Below are positions 1-5,743 of a stretch of 8,918 nt of DNA, piece after piece (position 1 is the first letter of the stretch; the number at the start of each line of letters is the position of its first letter). The translations under genes and the position numbers were made by a program. This DNA is from an uncultured Clostridia bacterium. GTDB taxonomy: Bacteria; Bacillota; Clostridia; Oscillospirales; Oscillospiraceae. Location of the stretch: NCBI GenBank assembly GCA_945487445.1, contig CALYTU010000062.1, positions 1 through 8,918 on the forward strand, given 5' to 3'. The notes beneath the pieces are model-generated. The model had not been told where the DNA came from. It saw only the letters and a program-made list of their open reading frames with translations, and did no database searches.

Positions 1-2
1 TT

Positions 3-107
3 CTTCAGCAGGAAAACCACAGAGCTAAAACCCGCCAGGGCGTCGCCGTTGAGTATCTGCCCGAAAAACCCAACCCAGAGCATCGTCCCGCAGATGCGAT
101 TGCCTGA
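3..107 (+). CDS. C-terminal fragment of an upstream protein (5' end outside the window)
   Basis: One frame is open from the window edge to a TGA at 105-107 and encodes 34 residues, beginning LQQENHRAKTRQGVAVEYLP and ending PADAIA. It is hydrophilic, rich in Arg, Glu and Pro, and reads like a natural charged C-terminal tail; the other long + frame (1-210) has a less protein-like composition. The family cannot be identified from so short a piece. In elements of this kind a relaxase or another mobilisation gene would be plausible upstream of the partition operon, but that is only a guess from context. The real gene must start left of position 1. Confidence 0.4.
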   Translation, partial: LQQENHRAKTRQGVAVEYLPEKPNPEHRPADAIA

Positions 108-108
108 A

Positions 109-137
109 GAAAGAAAAACGCCGCCCAAACGGACGGC
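109..137 (-). terminator. Intrinsic terminator for leftward transcription
   Basis: Read on the minus strand, GCCGTCC and GGGCGGC form a 7-bp stem (one G-T wobble) around a GTTT loop. The run GTTTTTCTTT follows directly. This is a good rho-independent terminator for transcripts moving leftwards. On the + strand the same hairpin is not followed by a T run, so it does not end the upstream + gene. No convincing minus-strand gene lies to its right, so what it terminates is unclear. Confidence 0.55.
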
Positions 138-155
138 AGACCGTGAAAAAACAGA

Positions 156-199
156 ATGTCGAGTGTTCATAACTCAAATCCGTTATGAACACTCGACAT
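156..199. repeat. Perfect 18-bp inverted repeat with 8-nt spacer
   Basis: The left arm ATGTCGAGTGTTCATAAC (156-173) is the exact reverse complement of the right arm (182-199). The spacer is TCAAATCC (174-181). There is no T run, so it is not a terminator. It lies in the intergenic region in front of the parA/parB operon. Candidate roles are a centromere (parS) or ParA/ParB operator, a conjugation origin dyad, or a binding site for a tyrosine recombinase dimer, since inverted arms around an 8-nt core have the geometry of loxP-type sites. The sequence alone does not decide. Confidence 0.75.
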
Positions 200-282
200 G
201 GTCCGAGTGACGTTACAGTATCCATTCAAAAACCCTCGAAAAACCTATGTTTTTCAGGCATCCACAAGTCAATATTTACTTC

Positions 283-312
283 AAAAGACGCTATTTTCGG
301 ATGGCGTCTTTT
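283..312 (+). terminator. Hairpin with T tail before the operon (terminator or attenuator)
   Basis: AAAAGACGC (283-291) pairs perfectly with GCGTCTTTT (304-312). Three more pairs (TAT with ATG, one being G-T) extend the stem to 12 bp with a 6-nt TTTCGG loop. The 3' arm ends in four T and continues GTGTTAT, so it could terminate rightward transcripts; the A-rich 5' arm makes it partly bidirectional. Only about 20 nt separate it from the ribosome binding site of the first operon gene. It may therefore act as an attenuator in a leader rather than as a simple gene end. I found no convincing promoter around it. Confidence 0.5.
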
Positions 313-344
313 GTGTTATCTGCGAAATCGAAGGGAGAATGCAA

Positions 345-578
345 ATGGCAACCACACATCTTTGCGGCAGCGTTTATGACGCGAAGGCTGCGGATCGCTG
401 TCCGAGCTTGCTCTATGTTGACAAGCCCGGAAAGAACCACGGCAAGAAGCCGCTGAAACAGTTTTACGCATACTGCACGGCCAATGGCCGGTGCCGCTGT
501 CTGGGCAATATCGCCTCCTTCACCGGCAACTCTCCTACCTGGTGTCCCAGGAGAAAGGAGCTGGAACAGCATGAGTAA
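345..578 (+). CDS. Small Cys-rich conserved-type hypothetical protein, first gene of the par operon
   Basis: This encodes 77 residues. ATG 345 was chosen because the GGGAG at 333-337 is 7 nt upstream; the in-frame ATG at 339 is too close to it. Six cysteines at about positions 7, 19, 44, 50, 52 and 67 (including a CRC motif), with many Lys and Arg, suggest a small metal-binding or nucleic-acid-associated protein. There is no signal peptide or membrane segment. The stop overlaps the parA start by 8 nt (571-578), so the two are probably translationally coupled, and a role alongside ParA is plausible. I recognise no named family. Confidence 0.75.
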   Translation: MATTHLCGSVYDAKAADRCPSLLYVDKPGKNHGKKPLKQFYAYCTANGRCRCLGNIASFTGNSPTWCPRRKELEQHE

Positions 579-1398
579 AGCAACCGTTATCGCGGTAGCC
601 AATCAGAAGGGTGGCGTCGGCAAGTCCACGTCGGTCTTCTGCCTGGGAGCCGGGCTGGCCCGGGAGGGCAAGAAGGTCCTGCTGGTGGACGTTGATCCCC
701 AGGGCGACCTGACCAAGATGCTCGGACAGCGAGCGCCCCATGAGCTCCCCATCACCCTGAGCAACCTGCTCAACGACATTGTTTCCGATCTCGACGATCC
801 CGGCTCTCAGACGAATGCTGCCATTCAGCATCACGCTGAGGGCTTTGACTTTATCCCGGCAAACCGTTCCCTATCCGCTGTGGAGGTCAACCTGGTCAAC
901 GTCATGGCCAGGGAAACCGTGCTGCGGCGTCTGCTGGACACGGTGAAAGCCGGATATGACTATGTGCTCCTGGACTGCCGCCCCTCCCTGGGTATGCTGG
1001 TTATCAACGCCCTGTCCGCAGCGGATCAGGTGCTGATCCCCGTCCAGGCCGACTATCTGGCCGCCGAGGGAATGACGGAGCTGATCGGCACCGTCCAGTC
1101 CATCAAGCGGCAGATCAACCCCAAGCTGAAGGTGGGCGGCGTCTTTCTGACGATGGCGAACGAGACCAACTTCCGGCGCGACATTGTGCAGTCCGTGAAG
1201 GAGACCTACGGGAAGCATCTTCCCGTCCTGAATACCGTAATCCCCACGACGGTCCGGCTGGCCGAGGTCAGCACGGCGGACAAGTCGATATTCAAGCACG
1301 ATCCCAGAGGAAAGGCCGCAGAGGCCTATGCAAAACTGACGAAGGAGGTAATGGCCGGAGAACGCCAAAGGAAGCGTTCCTCCGAAATCGCTCGATGA
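571..1398 (+). CDS. parA: ParA-family partition ATPase
   Basis: A 275-residue ParA/Soj-type P-loop ATPase, the normal size for a plasmid or ICE segregation ATPase. It binds ATP and DNA non-specifically and works with ParB on a centromere to position copies at division. The deviant Walker A motif KGGVGKST is at residues 13-20 with its signature first Lys. The VDVDPQGDLT segment (about 39-48) and the Walker B strand YVLLD (about 131-135) follow. The family usually has CPPSLG after Walker B; here it is CRPSLG. ATG 571 is supported by AGGAG at 556-560; the longer in-frame reading from 484 has no such site and overlaps the preceding gene. The last residues, QRKRSSEIAR, match the end of the next gene, a trace of duplication (see 1342-1398). 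Confidence 0.95.
   Translation: MSKATVIAVANQKGGVGKSTSVFCLGAGLAREGKKVLLVDVDPQGDLTKMLGQRAPHELPITLSNLLNDIVSDLDDPGSQTNAAIQHHAEGFDFIPANRSLSAVEVNLVNVMARETVLRRLLDTVKAGYDYVLLDCRPSLGMLVINALSAADQVLIPVQADYLAAEGMTELIGTVQSIKRQINPKLKVGGVFLTMANETNFRRDIVQSVKETYGKHLPVLNTVIPTTVRLAEVSTADKSIFKHDPRGKAAEAYAKLTKEVMAGERQRKRSSEIAR
1342..1398 (+). repeat. Decayed copy of the parB ribosome-binding/start region inside the end of parA
   Basis: Positions 1342-1398 align with 1878-1940. AAGGAGG-x-A-xx-GGCCG is shared with the parB ribosome binding site; AAAGGAAGC and TCGCTCGATGA are shared with codons just inside parB. In the parB reading frame the copy encodes NAKGSVPPKSLDD, against NKGSIQLTSLDD in real ParB. The position of the parB ATG is GAG here, so translation can no longer start. 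The simplest explanation is that parA once overlapped parB directly, and that insertion of the 164-aa gene duplicated the junction. Confidence 0.65.
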
Positions 1399-1445
1399 CC
1401 AATCCTCCGTTTTGACGCCCTTAACCGGGAGAAAGTGAGAGAACC

Positions 1446-1940
1446 ATGATAAGCAAAGACGATCTGATTAACCGCTGCTCCGTTGACGGTGCTATCGACT
1501 GGAAGCAATACCACGGTGAGATCGAGACCCGCCGCGGCTACGTCCAGACGCTGGAACGCATCCAGAATGAGGACTATGCCAATCGCAAGACCCCTGATGA
1601 TACCGTGGCGGCGTTTGTGAAAGCTGTCGGCTTTGAGAATGCCGTCGTTACCATCGCCACCCTGATTAACCGTTCTGCTTGGGATGGTCGGATCAGCTGG
1701 AGAAACGCCGAGTGGGCAAAGACCATCGACAACGCCCTGGATGAGAAAGCTGCCGTGGCCTGCGATCTGTACGCCGATGGCATTCACATGACCCATCTTG
1801 ACCAAATCGCGGACAAGATGCGGAAATACAGCCCGGTCCTGGAGGCCGCCAAAAAAACCACGATCCAAAAACCGGGAAAGGAGGCAGGGGCCGATGCCAG
1901 GCAGCAACAAAGGAAGCATTCAACTGACCTCGCTCGATGA
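1446..1940 (+). CDS. Unrecognised 164-aa protein lying between parA and parB
   Basis: This encodes 164 residues: soluble, mostly helical in appearance, with an acidic middle and a basic tail. The most distinctive stretch is INRSAWDGRISWRNAEWAKT near residues 74-93. It resembles motifs I associate with unnamed proteins of gut Firmicute mobile elements, but I cannot name a family with confidence. The ATG at 1446 is preceded by a purine-rich GAAAGTGAGAG segment, only a moderate ribosome binding site. Its last 47 nt overlap parB in another frame, and its tail QRKHSTDLAR is clearly related to the ParA tail QRKRSSEIAR. This suggests the gene was inserted at the parA-parB junction and took over a ParA-like C-terminal end. 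Confidence 0.75.
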   Translation: MISKDDLINRCSVDGAIDWKQYHGEIETRRGYVQTLERIQNEDYANRKTPDDTVAAFVKAVGFENAVVTIATLINRSAWDGRISWRNAEWAKTIDNALDEKAAVACDLYADGIHMTHLDQIADKMRKYSPVLEAAKKTTIQKPGKEAGADARQQQRKHSTDLAR

Positions 1941-2943
1941 TCTGTTTACCACGCAGGAGCAACGGGACGACGCCCAGCGGGAAAAAGTCATCGACATTCC
2001 CCTGGACGAAATCCACGACTTCCCGGATCATCCCTTCCGTGTGATCCAGGACGACGCCATGAACGACATGGCGAAAAGCGTCCGGCAGTTCGGCGTCCTG
2101 GTTCCTGCTATGGTACGCCCCCGCGAGGACGGGGGCTATGAACTGATCTCCGGCCACCGGCGAAAGATGGCCTCCACTCTGGCAGGCCGGGATTCCCTCC
2201 CCTGCATCGTCCGGGAGCTGACGGACGACGAGGCAATCATCATCATGGTGGACAGCAACCTCCAGCGGGAGCAGTTACTGCCCTCTGAGAAGGCCAAAGC
2301 CTACAAGATGAAGATGGACGCTATGCGGCGAAGGGCTGGGCGACCCAGCAAGGAAAATGGGGCCCATGTTGGGCCTGATTTTACGGATTCAGAAAATTGT
2401 GTCCAAGTTGGACACAATTTTGAGCGTAAGCGTTCTCGTGAACTTCTTGCCGAAAACAGTCCTGACAGCAACACACAAATTCAGCGCTTTCTCCGTCTCA
2501 ACAACCTTGTCCCCGAACTTCTGTCCCTGGTGGACGAGGGCAAGATCGGCATGACCCCCGCCGTGGAGCTCTCCTATCTCCCGCAGGAGGAACAGGGCCT
2601 TGTGCTGGAAGCCATTGACAGCGAACAGGCTACCCCCTCCCTTTCCCAGGCACAGCGGCTGCGGAAAATGAGTACCGCGGGAGAGCTGAACGAGGACACC
2701 GCCCTGGAAATCATGGCAGAGCAGAAAAAGCCAACACCTGCTGCGTCAAAAGCTCCGAAAGCGCAGAAAGCCGCAGAGCCGCAAGGGCTGGTTATCACCC
2801 CCGACGTGCTGCGTAAGTACTTCCCCACCGGCTACGATCTGGAAAATGTTCAAAGACTGGTTCTGAAGTTCTTGGAGGGCTGGGCCAAGGAAAAGGACAG
2901 GCAGCGCGCCGAAAAAGCACGTCCTTCCAGGCCGGAAAGGTAG
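1894..2943 (+). CDS. parB: ParB-family partition protein (CTPase-type DNA-binding protein)
   Basis: A 349-residue ParB/Spo0J-like protein, expected to bind parS and load as a clamp that ParA moves. The N-terminal ParB domain spans about residues 31-120, with VIDIPLDEIHDFPDHPFRV and the GHRR nucleotide-binding motif at 87-90. Next comes NLQREQLLPSEKAKAYKMKM (about 122-141), typical of the family. A helix-turn-helix region follows at about 180-230, and a Lys/Ala linker and C-terminal domain at about 275-349. ATG 1894 is chosen for the full AAGGAGG at 1878-1884; the upstream in-frame ATG at 1798 lies inside the previous gene. The linker before the helix-turn-helix (about 155-176) contains a tandem palindromic DNA repeat described separately. 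Confidence 0.92.
   Translation: MPGSNKGSIQLTSLDDLFTTQEQRDDAQREKVIDIPLDEIHDFPDHPFRVIQDDAMNDMAKSVRQFGVLVPAMVRPREDGGYELISGHRRKMASTLAGRDSLPCIVRELTDDEAIIIMVDSNLQREQLLPSEKAKAYKMKMDAMRRRAGRPSKENGAHVGPDFTDSENCVQVGHNFERKRSRELLAENSPDSNTQIQRFLRLNNLVPELLSLVDEGKIGMTPAVELSYLPQEEQGLVLEAIDSEQATPSLSQAQRLRKMSTAGELNEDTALEIMAEQKKPTPAASKAPKAQKAAEPQGLVITPDVLRKYFPTGYDLENVQRLVLKFLEGWAKEKDRQRAEKARPSRPER
2356..2421 (+). repeat. Two in-frame palindromic 27-nt repeats inside parB
   Basis: Nine codons at 2356-2382 (NGAHVGPDF) are repeated imperfectly at 2395-2421 (NCVQVGHNF), with a period of 39 nt. Each copy is a dyad. GGCCCA/TGGGCC (2361-2366 and 2370-2375) has a 3-nt centre. AAAATTGTGTCCAA/TTGGACACAATTTT (2393-2406 and 2408-2421) is perfect over 14 bp around a single G. 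The location between the ParB nucleotide-binding domain and the helix-turn-helix fits a variable linker. The DNA symmetry could be a binding site such as parS, a folded mRNA element, or a leftover of palindromic insertions. Confidence 0.7.
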
Positions 2944-2949
2944 GCAGCC

Positions 2950-3171
2950 ATGAGCGATAGTAACGGATACCGCATGGAGCTTTGCGGCCCCTGCATCGAC
3001 AGCTTCATTAACTCTCTGACATACAGGGTCACGGAGCTGGGGACAAGAAAGAAATGCACCTGCTCCCAATGTGGCAGATTGAGCTACGGGGCCTTTTGCC
3101 ACATTCAGCCGATTACAGGCCGCCAGGAGCGGATCGAGCCCCATGAGGGCCGCAGCCGTATGGCGAGATAG
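2950..3171 (+). CDS. Small Cys-rich protein, possible zinc-binding
   Basis: This encodes 73 residues. Cysteines at 12, 15, 36, 38, 41 and 50 with His51 form LCGPC and CTCSQC motifs that look like a small zinc ribbon or finger, followed by a basic tail ending GRSRMAR. It starts 7 nt after the parB stop with a modest GGAAAGGTAGG upstream. Its stop TAG lies within the TAGGAGG ribosome binding site of the next gene. No named family is recognised. A DNA- or protein-binding accessory role in the element is possible but is inferred only from the cysteine pattern. Confidence 0.7.
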   Translation: MSDSNGYRMELCGPCIDSFINSLTYRVTELGTRKKCTCSQCGRLSYGAFCHIQPITGRQERIEPHEGRSRMAR

Positions 3172-3179
3172 GAGGCAGT

Positions 3180-3482
3180 ATGAAAAAGGCCATATCTGAG
3201 TTATCGCCGGAGGAGGCTCTGGAAAAGAGCGTACTCTTTGCGCTGGATCGGAAGCTTCAGGCCGCGAGAAACGCCCAGAAGATCGCAGATCAGCGCCTTC
3301 GGGCAGTTTTCGAGGAGTTGGAGAACCTGTGCATTGATCCGAGCGAGCATCCTACGGCAGCGGAAAACGCTACCACGTTGGAAGAAGCCATTTCCTGCTA
3401 TGTCCAATACGGCGAGTACACACGATCCGGGCTCTTTCGAGAGATTAAAGCAGCCTACGGGAAGGAGGCCGGATCACAATGA
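3180..3482 (+). CDS. Unrecognised 100-aa helical protein
   Basis: This encodes 100 residues with ATG 3180 placed 4-5 nt after the TAGGAGGCA ribosome binding site that overlaps the preceding stop. The first two thirds (about 5-55) are charged and heptad-like (LDRKLQAARNAQKIADQRLR), suggesting a helical hairpin or short coiled coil. A compact C-terminal part contains ISCYVQYGEYTRSGLFREIK. There is no signal peptide and no catalytic motif that I recognise. Its stop overlaps the start of the following gene (ATGA, 3479-3482), so the two are likely coupled and may act together. Confidence 0.75.
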   Translation: MKKAISELSPEEALEKSVLFALDRKLQAARNAQKIADQRLRAVFEELENLCIDPSEHPTAAENATTLEEAISCYVQYGEYTRSGLFREIKAAYGKEAGSQ

Positions 3483-3724
3483 TGGTTATATACCCTGTGC
3501 CACTCATTCCCTTATCAGAAGGCGAGATCGCCCTGGAAGCGCAGAATATCCGCGACGCCTTTGCCCTTGGAGAAACGGCACACGTCAGTCAGGACTTTTT
3601 GGACCGCTGCCAATATGAAGACTGCCTCCGGCTGCTGGAGCTGCTGCCTTATCCAGGGCTTGCGCTAAATGTTCCGATTGCACCTGACGGGGCCCCGTTT
3701 TTTACAATCCCCACGGGAGGCTGA
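3479..3724 (+). CDS. Unrecognised 81-aa protein
   Basis: This encodes 81 residues, coupled to the previous gene by an ATGA overlap; ATG 3479 or the adjacent ATG 3482 could be used. GAAGGAGG at 3461-3468 supports either. It starts MMVIYPVPLIPLSEGEIALE, continues with an acidic helical part and a DCLRLLELLPYPG motif, and ends in a Pro/Gly-rich tail. There are no membrane segments and no known domain that I can name. The codon use resembles the neighbouring genes, so it is probably real, but the function is unknown. Confidence 0.65.
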   Translation: MMVIYPVPLIPLSEGEIALEAQNIRDAFALGETAHVSQDFLDRCQYEDCLRLLELLPYPGLALNVPIAPDGAPFFTIPTGG

Positions 3725-3730
3725 TTGCCT

Positions 3731-3832
3731 ATGGAAAACGATACAAAGCAATATCTGCTGTGTCTCTGCTTTTACCTTGGTTCCTTGCTCCTGGTCGGCC
3801 TGTTCGCCCTGCTGCGGGGCCTGACGCCATGA
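3731..3832 (+). CDS. 33-residue single-pass membrane peptide
   Basis: A very short gene, ATG 3731 to TGA 3830-3832, with GGGAGG at 3715-3720 as ribosome binding site. The peptide begins MENDTKQY, followed by a hydrophobic stretch of about 21 residues (about 8-29, rich in Leu, Cys and Phe), and ends LRGLTP. It would be a single transmembrane helix with a short acidic head. Its stop overlaps the methylase start as ATGA, which gives the methylase a translational coupling partner; the methylase has only a weak site of its own. The peptide may have its own function, or it may act mainly as a leader whose translation sets methylase output. Confidence 0.55.
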   Translation: MENDTKQYLLCLCFYLGSLLLVGLFALLRGLTP

Positions 3833-4650
3833 ACGCCGTGATTAAATACCCCGGCTCCAAGTGGAACATTGCAAGCTGGATCATCAGCTACTTCCCGGAG
3901 CACCACAGCTACCTGGAGCCCTTCTTCGGCTCCGGGGCTGTGCTGTTCAGCAAGGCTCGCAGCAACATTGAGACGGTGAACGACCTGAACGGCGACGTTG
4001 TAAACTTCTTCACCTGGATCAAAACTGACCCAGAGCGTTTAGCCAGGGAGATATATCTGACGCCTTATGCCCGTGATGTGTATGAGGCTGCCTACAGCCG
4101 CCTTTATACGGAAACAGACAGCTTCCAGAGAGCCGTGGACTTTTATGCCCGCATGATGATGGGCCACGGCTTCCGCACCACCGGCGAGAAGGTCGGCTGG
4201 AAGAACGACATTCAGGGGCGCGAGAGAGCCTACGCCGCCGCTGGCTGGTGCAACGCGCCGAAGATCTTGATGGAGGCTGCCGAGCGGCTCAGAGGCGTCC
4301 AGATCGAAAACAAGCCTGCGGTGGAGCTGATCCGCCGCTTTCGTTTCAAAAACGTCCTGATCTATGCCGATCCGCCCTATATGCTCTCCACCCGGCACGG
4401 CAAACAGTACGCCACGGAAATGACCAACGACGACCACGCCGAGCTGCTGGACGCCTTGTTGCAGCATCCCGGCCCCGTCCTGATCAGCGGCTACGACCAC
4501 GACCTGTACAATCAAATGCTTGCCGGGTGGTACAAAACCTCCCGCAGCACGATTGACCAAAAATCCCGCATTCGCCAGGAAACACTCTGGATGAATTTTG
4601 ATCCGATCCGGCAAACAAGTATGTTTGACCAACTTGCTTCCGCAACCTGA
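3829..4650 (+). CDS. D12-class (Dam-like) DNA adenine N6-methyltransferase
   Basis: A 273-residue methylase of the D12 class, close to the usual Dam size. Motifs appear in alpha-class order: YPGSK (7-11), the AdoMet-binding EPFFGSG (30-36), NDLNGDVV (51-58), a central target-recognition region (about 65-165), the catalytic DPPY (181-184) preceded by LIYA, and LISGYD (218-223). It transfers a methyl group from AdoMet to adenine; Dam relatives usually modify GATC, but specificity cannot be read here. ATG 3829 is chosen because the conserved MNAVIKYPGSK start fits the family and couples to the preceding stop; the longer reading from 3760 is the out-of-frame membrane peptide. No restriction enzyme gene is adjacent, so it is a solitary methylase, possibly for protection against host restriction or for replication control. 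Confidence 0.92.
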   Translation: MNAVIKYPGSKWNIASWIISYFPEHHSYLEPFFGSGAVLFSKARSNIETVNDLNGDVVNFFTWIKTDPERLAREIYLTPYARDVYEAAYSRLYTETDSFQRAVDFYARMMMGHGFRTTGEKVGWKNDIQGRERAYAAAGWCNAPKILMEAAERLRGVQIENKPAVELIRRFRFKNVLIYADPPYMLSTRHGKQYATEMTNDDHAELLDALLQHPGPVLISGYDHDLYNQMLAGWYKTSRSTIDQKSRIRQETLWMNFDPIRQTSMFDQLASAT

Positions 4651-4677
4651 AATAAACAAAACGAAGGGAGAATACCT

Positions 4678-5193
4678 GTGATCGAGAGAACACACCCCTC
4701 CATGAAGCTCATGGAGGCTATGGAGGGTCTTTTCGCCTCCGGCGCGGACGAGCACAACAATGAAGGCGAGCTGCTGGAGCTTTTGAACGGCGTCCAGTGG
4801 CCGCTTATCATCCACGCTATCACCCACAACCTCACAGTCCTCTACACGTACACCGTGGACGGCCCTATGGCTTATCGCGGCAACAAGCTCCTCTGCGACT
4901 GTGACAAGGCCTTCCGGCTATACCAGCAGACGCAGCCCGCCCAGACCGTGGACGGCGTTACCTATCAGCGCTCCATGGAGCTGTGGGTCAGCGAGGAAAT
5001 GGAGCTGTTCGTCACCAGCTGCTTCCGCAGCCGCTCCGGTGAAACCGTCACGGAGTACCGAGACTGGAAAAGCGAGGACTGGCTGAGCACAGAGCTGGAG
5101 ATCGACTTCTCCACCCTGGCCGCAAATCTGAACGCTCTCTGCGAGCTGGCAGCCTCCGGCAAAATTCCTTTCTATGAGGTGAGCTGCGTATGA
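4678..5193 (+). CDS. Unrecognised 171-aa protein with GTG start
   Basis: This encodes 171 residues. GTG 4678 is supported by GAAGGGAG 7 nt upstream; the first internal ATG (4702) has no such site. The protein is acidic and looks soluble. It has a helical N-terminus (MKLMEAMEGLFASG), an aromatic middle with LTVLYTYTVDGPMAYRGNKL, and a Trp/Glu-rich stretch, MELWVSEEMELFV. There is no signal peptide, membrane helix or recognised catalytic motif. The stop overlaps the next start (5190-5193, ATGA), so the two unknown proteins between the methylase and repA form a coupled pair. Confidence 0.8.
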   Translation: MIERTHPSMKLMEAMEGLFASGADEHNNEGELLELLNGVQWPLIIHAITHNLTVLYTYTVDGPMAYRGNKLLCDCDKAFRLYQQTQPAQTVDGVTYQRSMELWVSEEMELFVTSCFRSRSGETVTEYRDWKSEDWLSTELEIDFSTLAANLNALCELAASGKIPFYEVSCV

Positions 5194-5708
5194 AAACCGC
5201 TTGTGTTGATCTTCTCTACATCACTCCCGGCCCGGCCAGCTTCGAGTACCAGGGCAAGGTCTGGCGCTGGAAAAAGTCCGCCTCTGGCCTGGAATTCGTC
5301 GGCACCGACCGCAGGGGCCTTTGGGGCGTCTTTACCAACGGCACAGATCAGGTACGCATCTACCGCGGCGATCTGATCGACGCCCTGGGCGACGAAGCTG
5401 CCGCCCAAATCTTCAACCGGCAGCCCTACCCGAATAAGTGCTACGCCTACGTCGCCTCCACCGGCCAGATCGGCGTCATCACCCGCGGCGAAAAGGGCTA
5501 CAAGCCTGTCAGCGTCAAAATCGCCGGGCTTGACAGCCGCGCCACCGTAGATCAGCTCAATGCTGCCCTGGGCGTCTCCAAGGCCCACGCTGCTGCAATG
5601 ATGGCCGGGTCGCTTTTCGGCTGGGACTGCCCTGGGGCAAACCCCAAAAATTATGACCGGAATGGGAACGCTATTCAGCCCAAGAAGGACAGCAGAGACG
5701 TTCGGTGA
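5190..5708 (+). CDS. Unrecognised 172-aa protein
   Basis: This encodes 172 residues starting at ATG 5190 inside the stop of the preceding gene, with GAGGTGAG upstream. The N-terminal half looks beta-rich (FEYQGKVWRWKKSASGLEFV, then RRGLWGVFTNGTDQVRIYRG). The centre contains YAYVASTGQIGVITRGEKGY, and a helical part with DQLNAALGVSKAHAAAMMAG is followed by a polar tail ending in Lys/Asp/Arg. No family is recognised. It ends 35 nt before repA. Its place in an unbroken same-strand run with repA supports a role in element maintenance, but nothing more specific. Confidence 0.8.
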   Translation: MKTACVDLLYITPGPASFEYQGKVWRWKKSASGLEFVGTDRRGLWGVFTNGTDQVRIYRGDLIDALGDEAAAQIFNRQPYPNKCYAYVASTGQIGVITRGEKGYKPVSVKIAGLDSRATVDQLNAALGVSKAHAAAMMAGSLFGWDCPGANPKNYDRNGNAIQPKKDSRDVR

Positions 5709-5743
5709 CACCTGCATCGCTCCGGTGAAAGGAGGAGGCGTTC

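Noticed and set aside
25..225. 66-codon minus-strand open frame at the left edge
   Set aside because: It runs through the palindrome and the leftward terminator, lacks a ribosome binding site and has no protein-like pattern.
484..570. N-terminal extension of ParA
   Set aside because: No ribosome binding site; it overlaps the small upstream gene, and the family normally starts just before the KGGVGKST motif.
1798..1893. N-terminal extension of ParB
   Set aside because: Basic low-quality sequence inside the preceding gene; the perfect AAGGAGG points to ATG 1894.
2393..2421. Canonical Firmicute chromosomal parS (TGTTTCACGTGAAACA type)
   Set aside because: The palindrome starts with TGT and ends with ACA in the core but has an odd centre and a different inner sequence, so it is not that site.
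4039..4827. 262-codon open frame on the minus strand
   Set aside because: It overlaps the methylase, whose motifs are unmistakable. The antisense reading has no motifs and no ribosome binding site.
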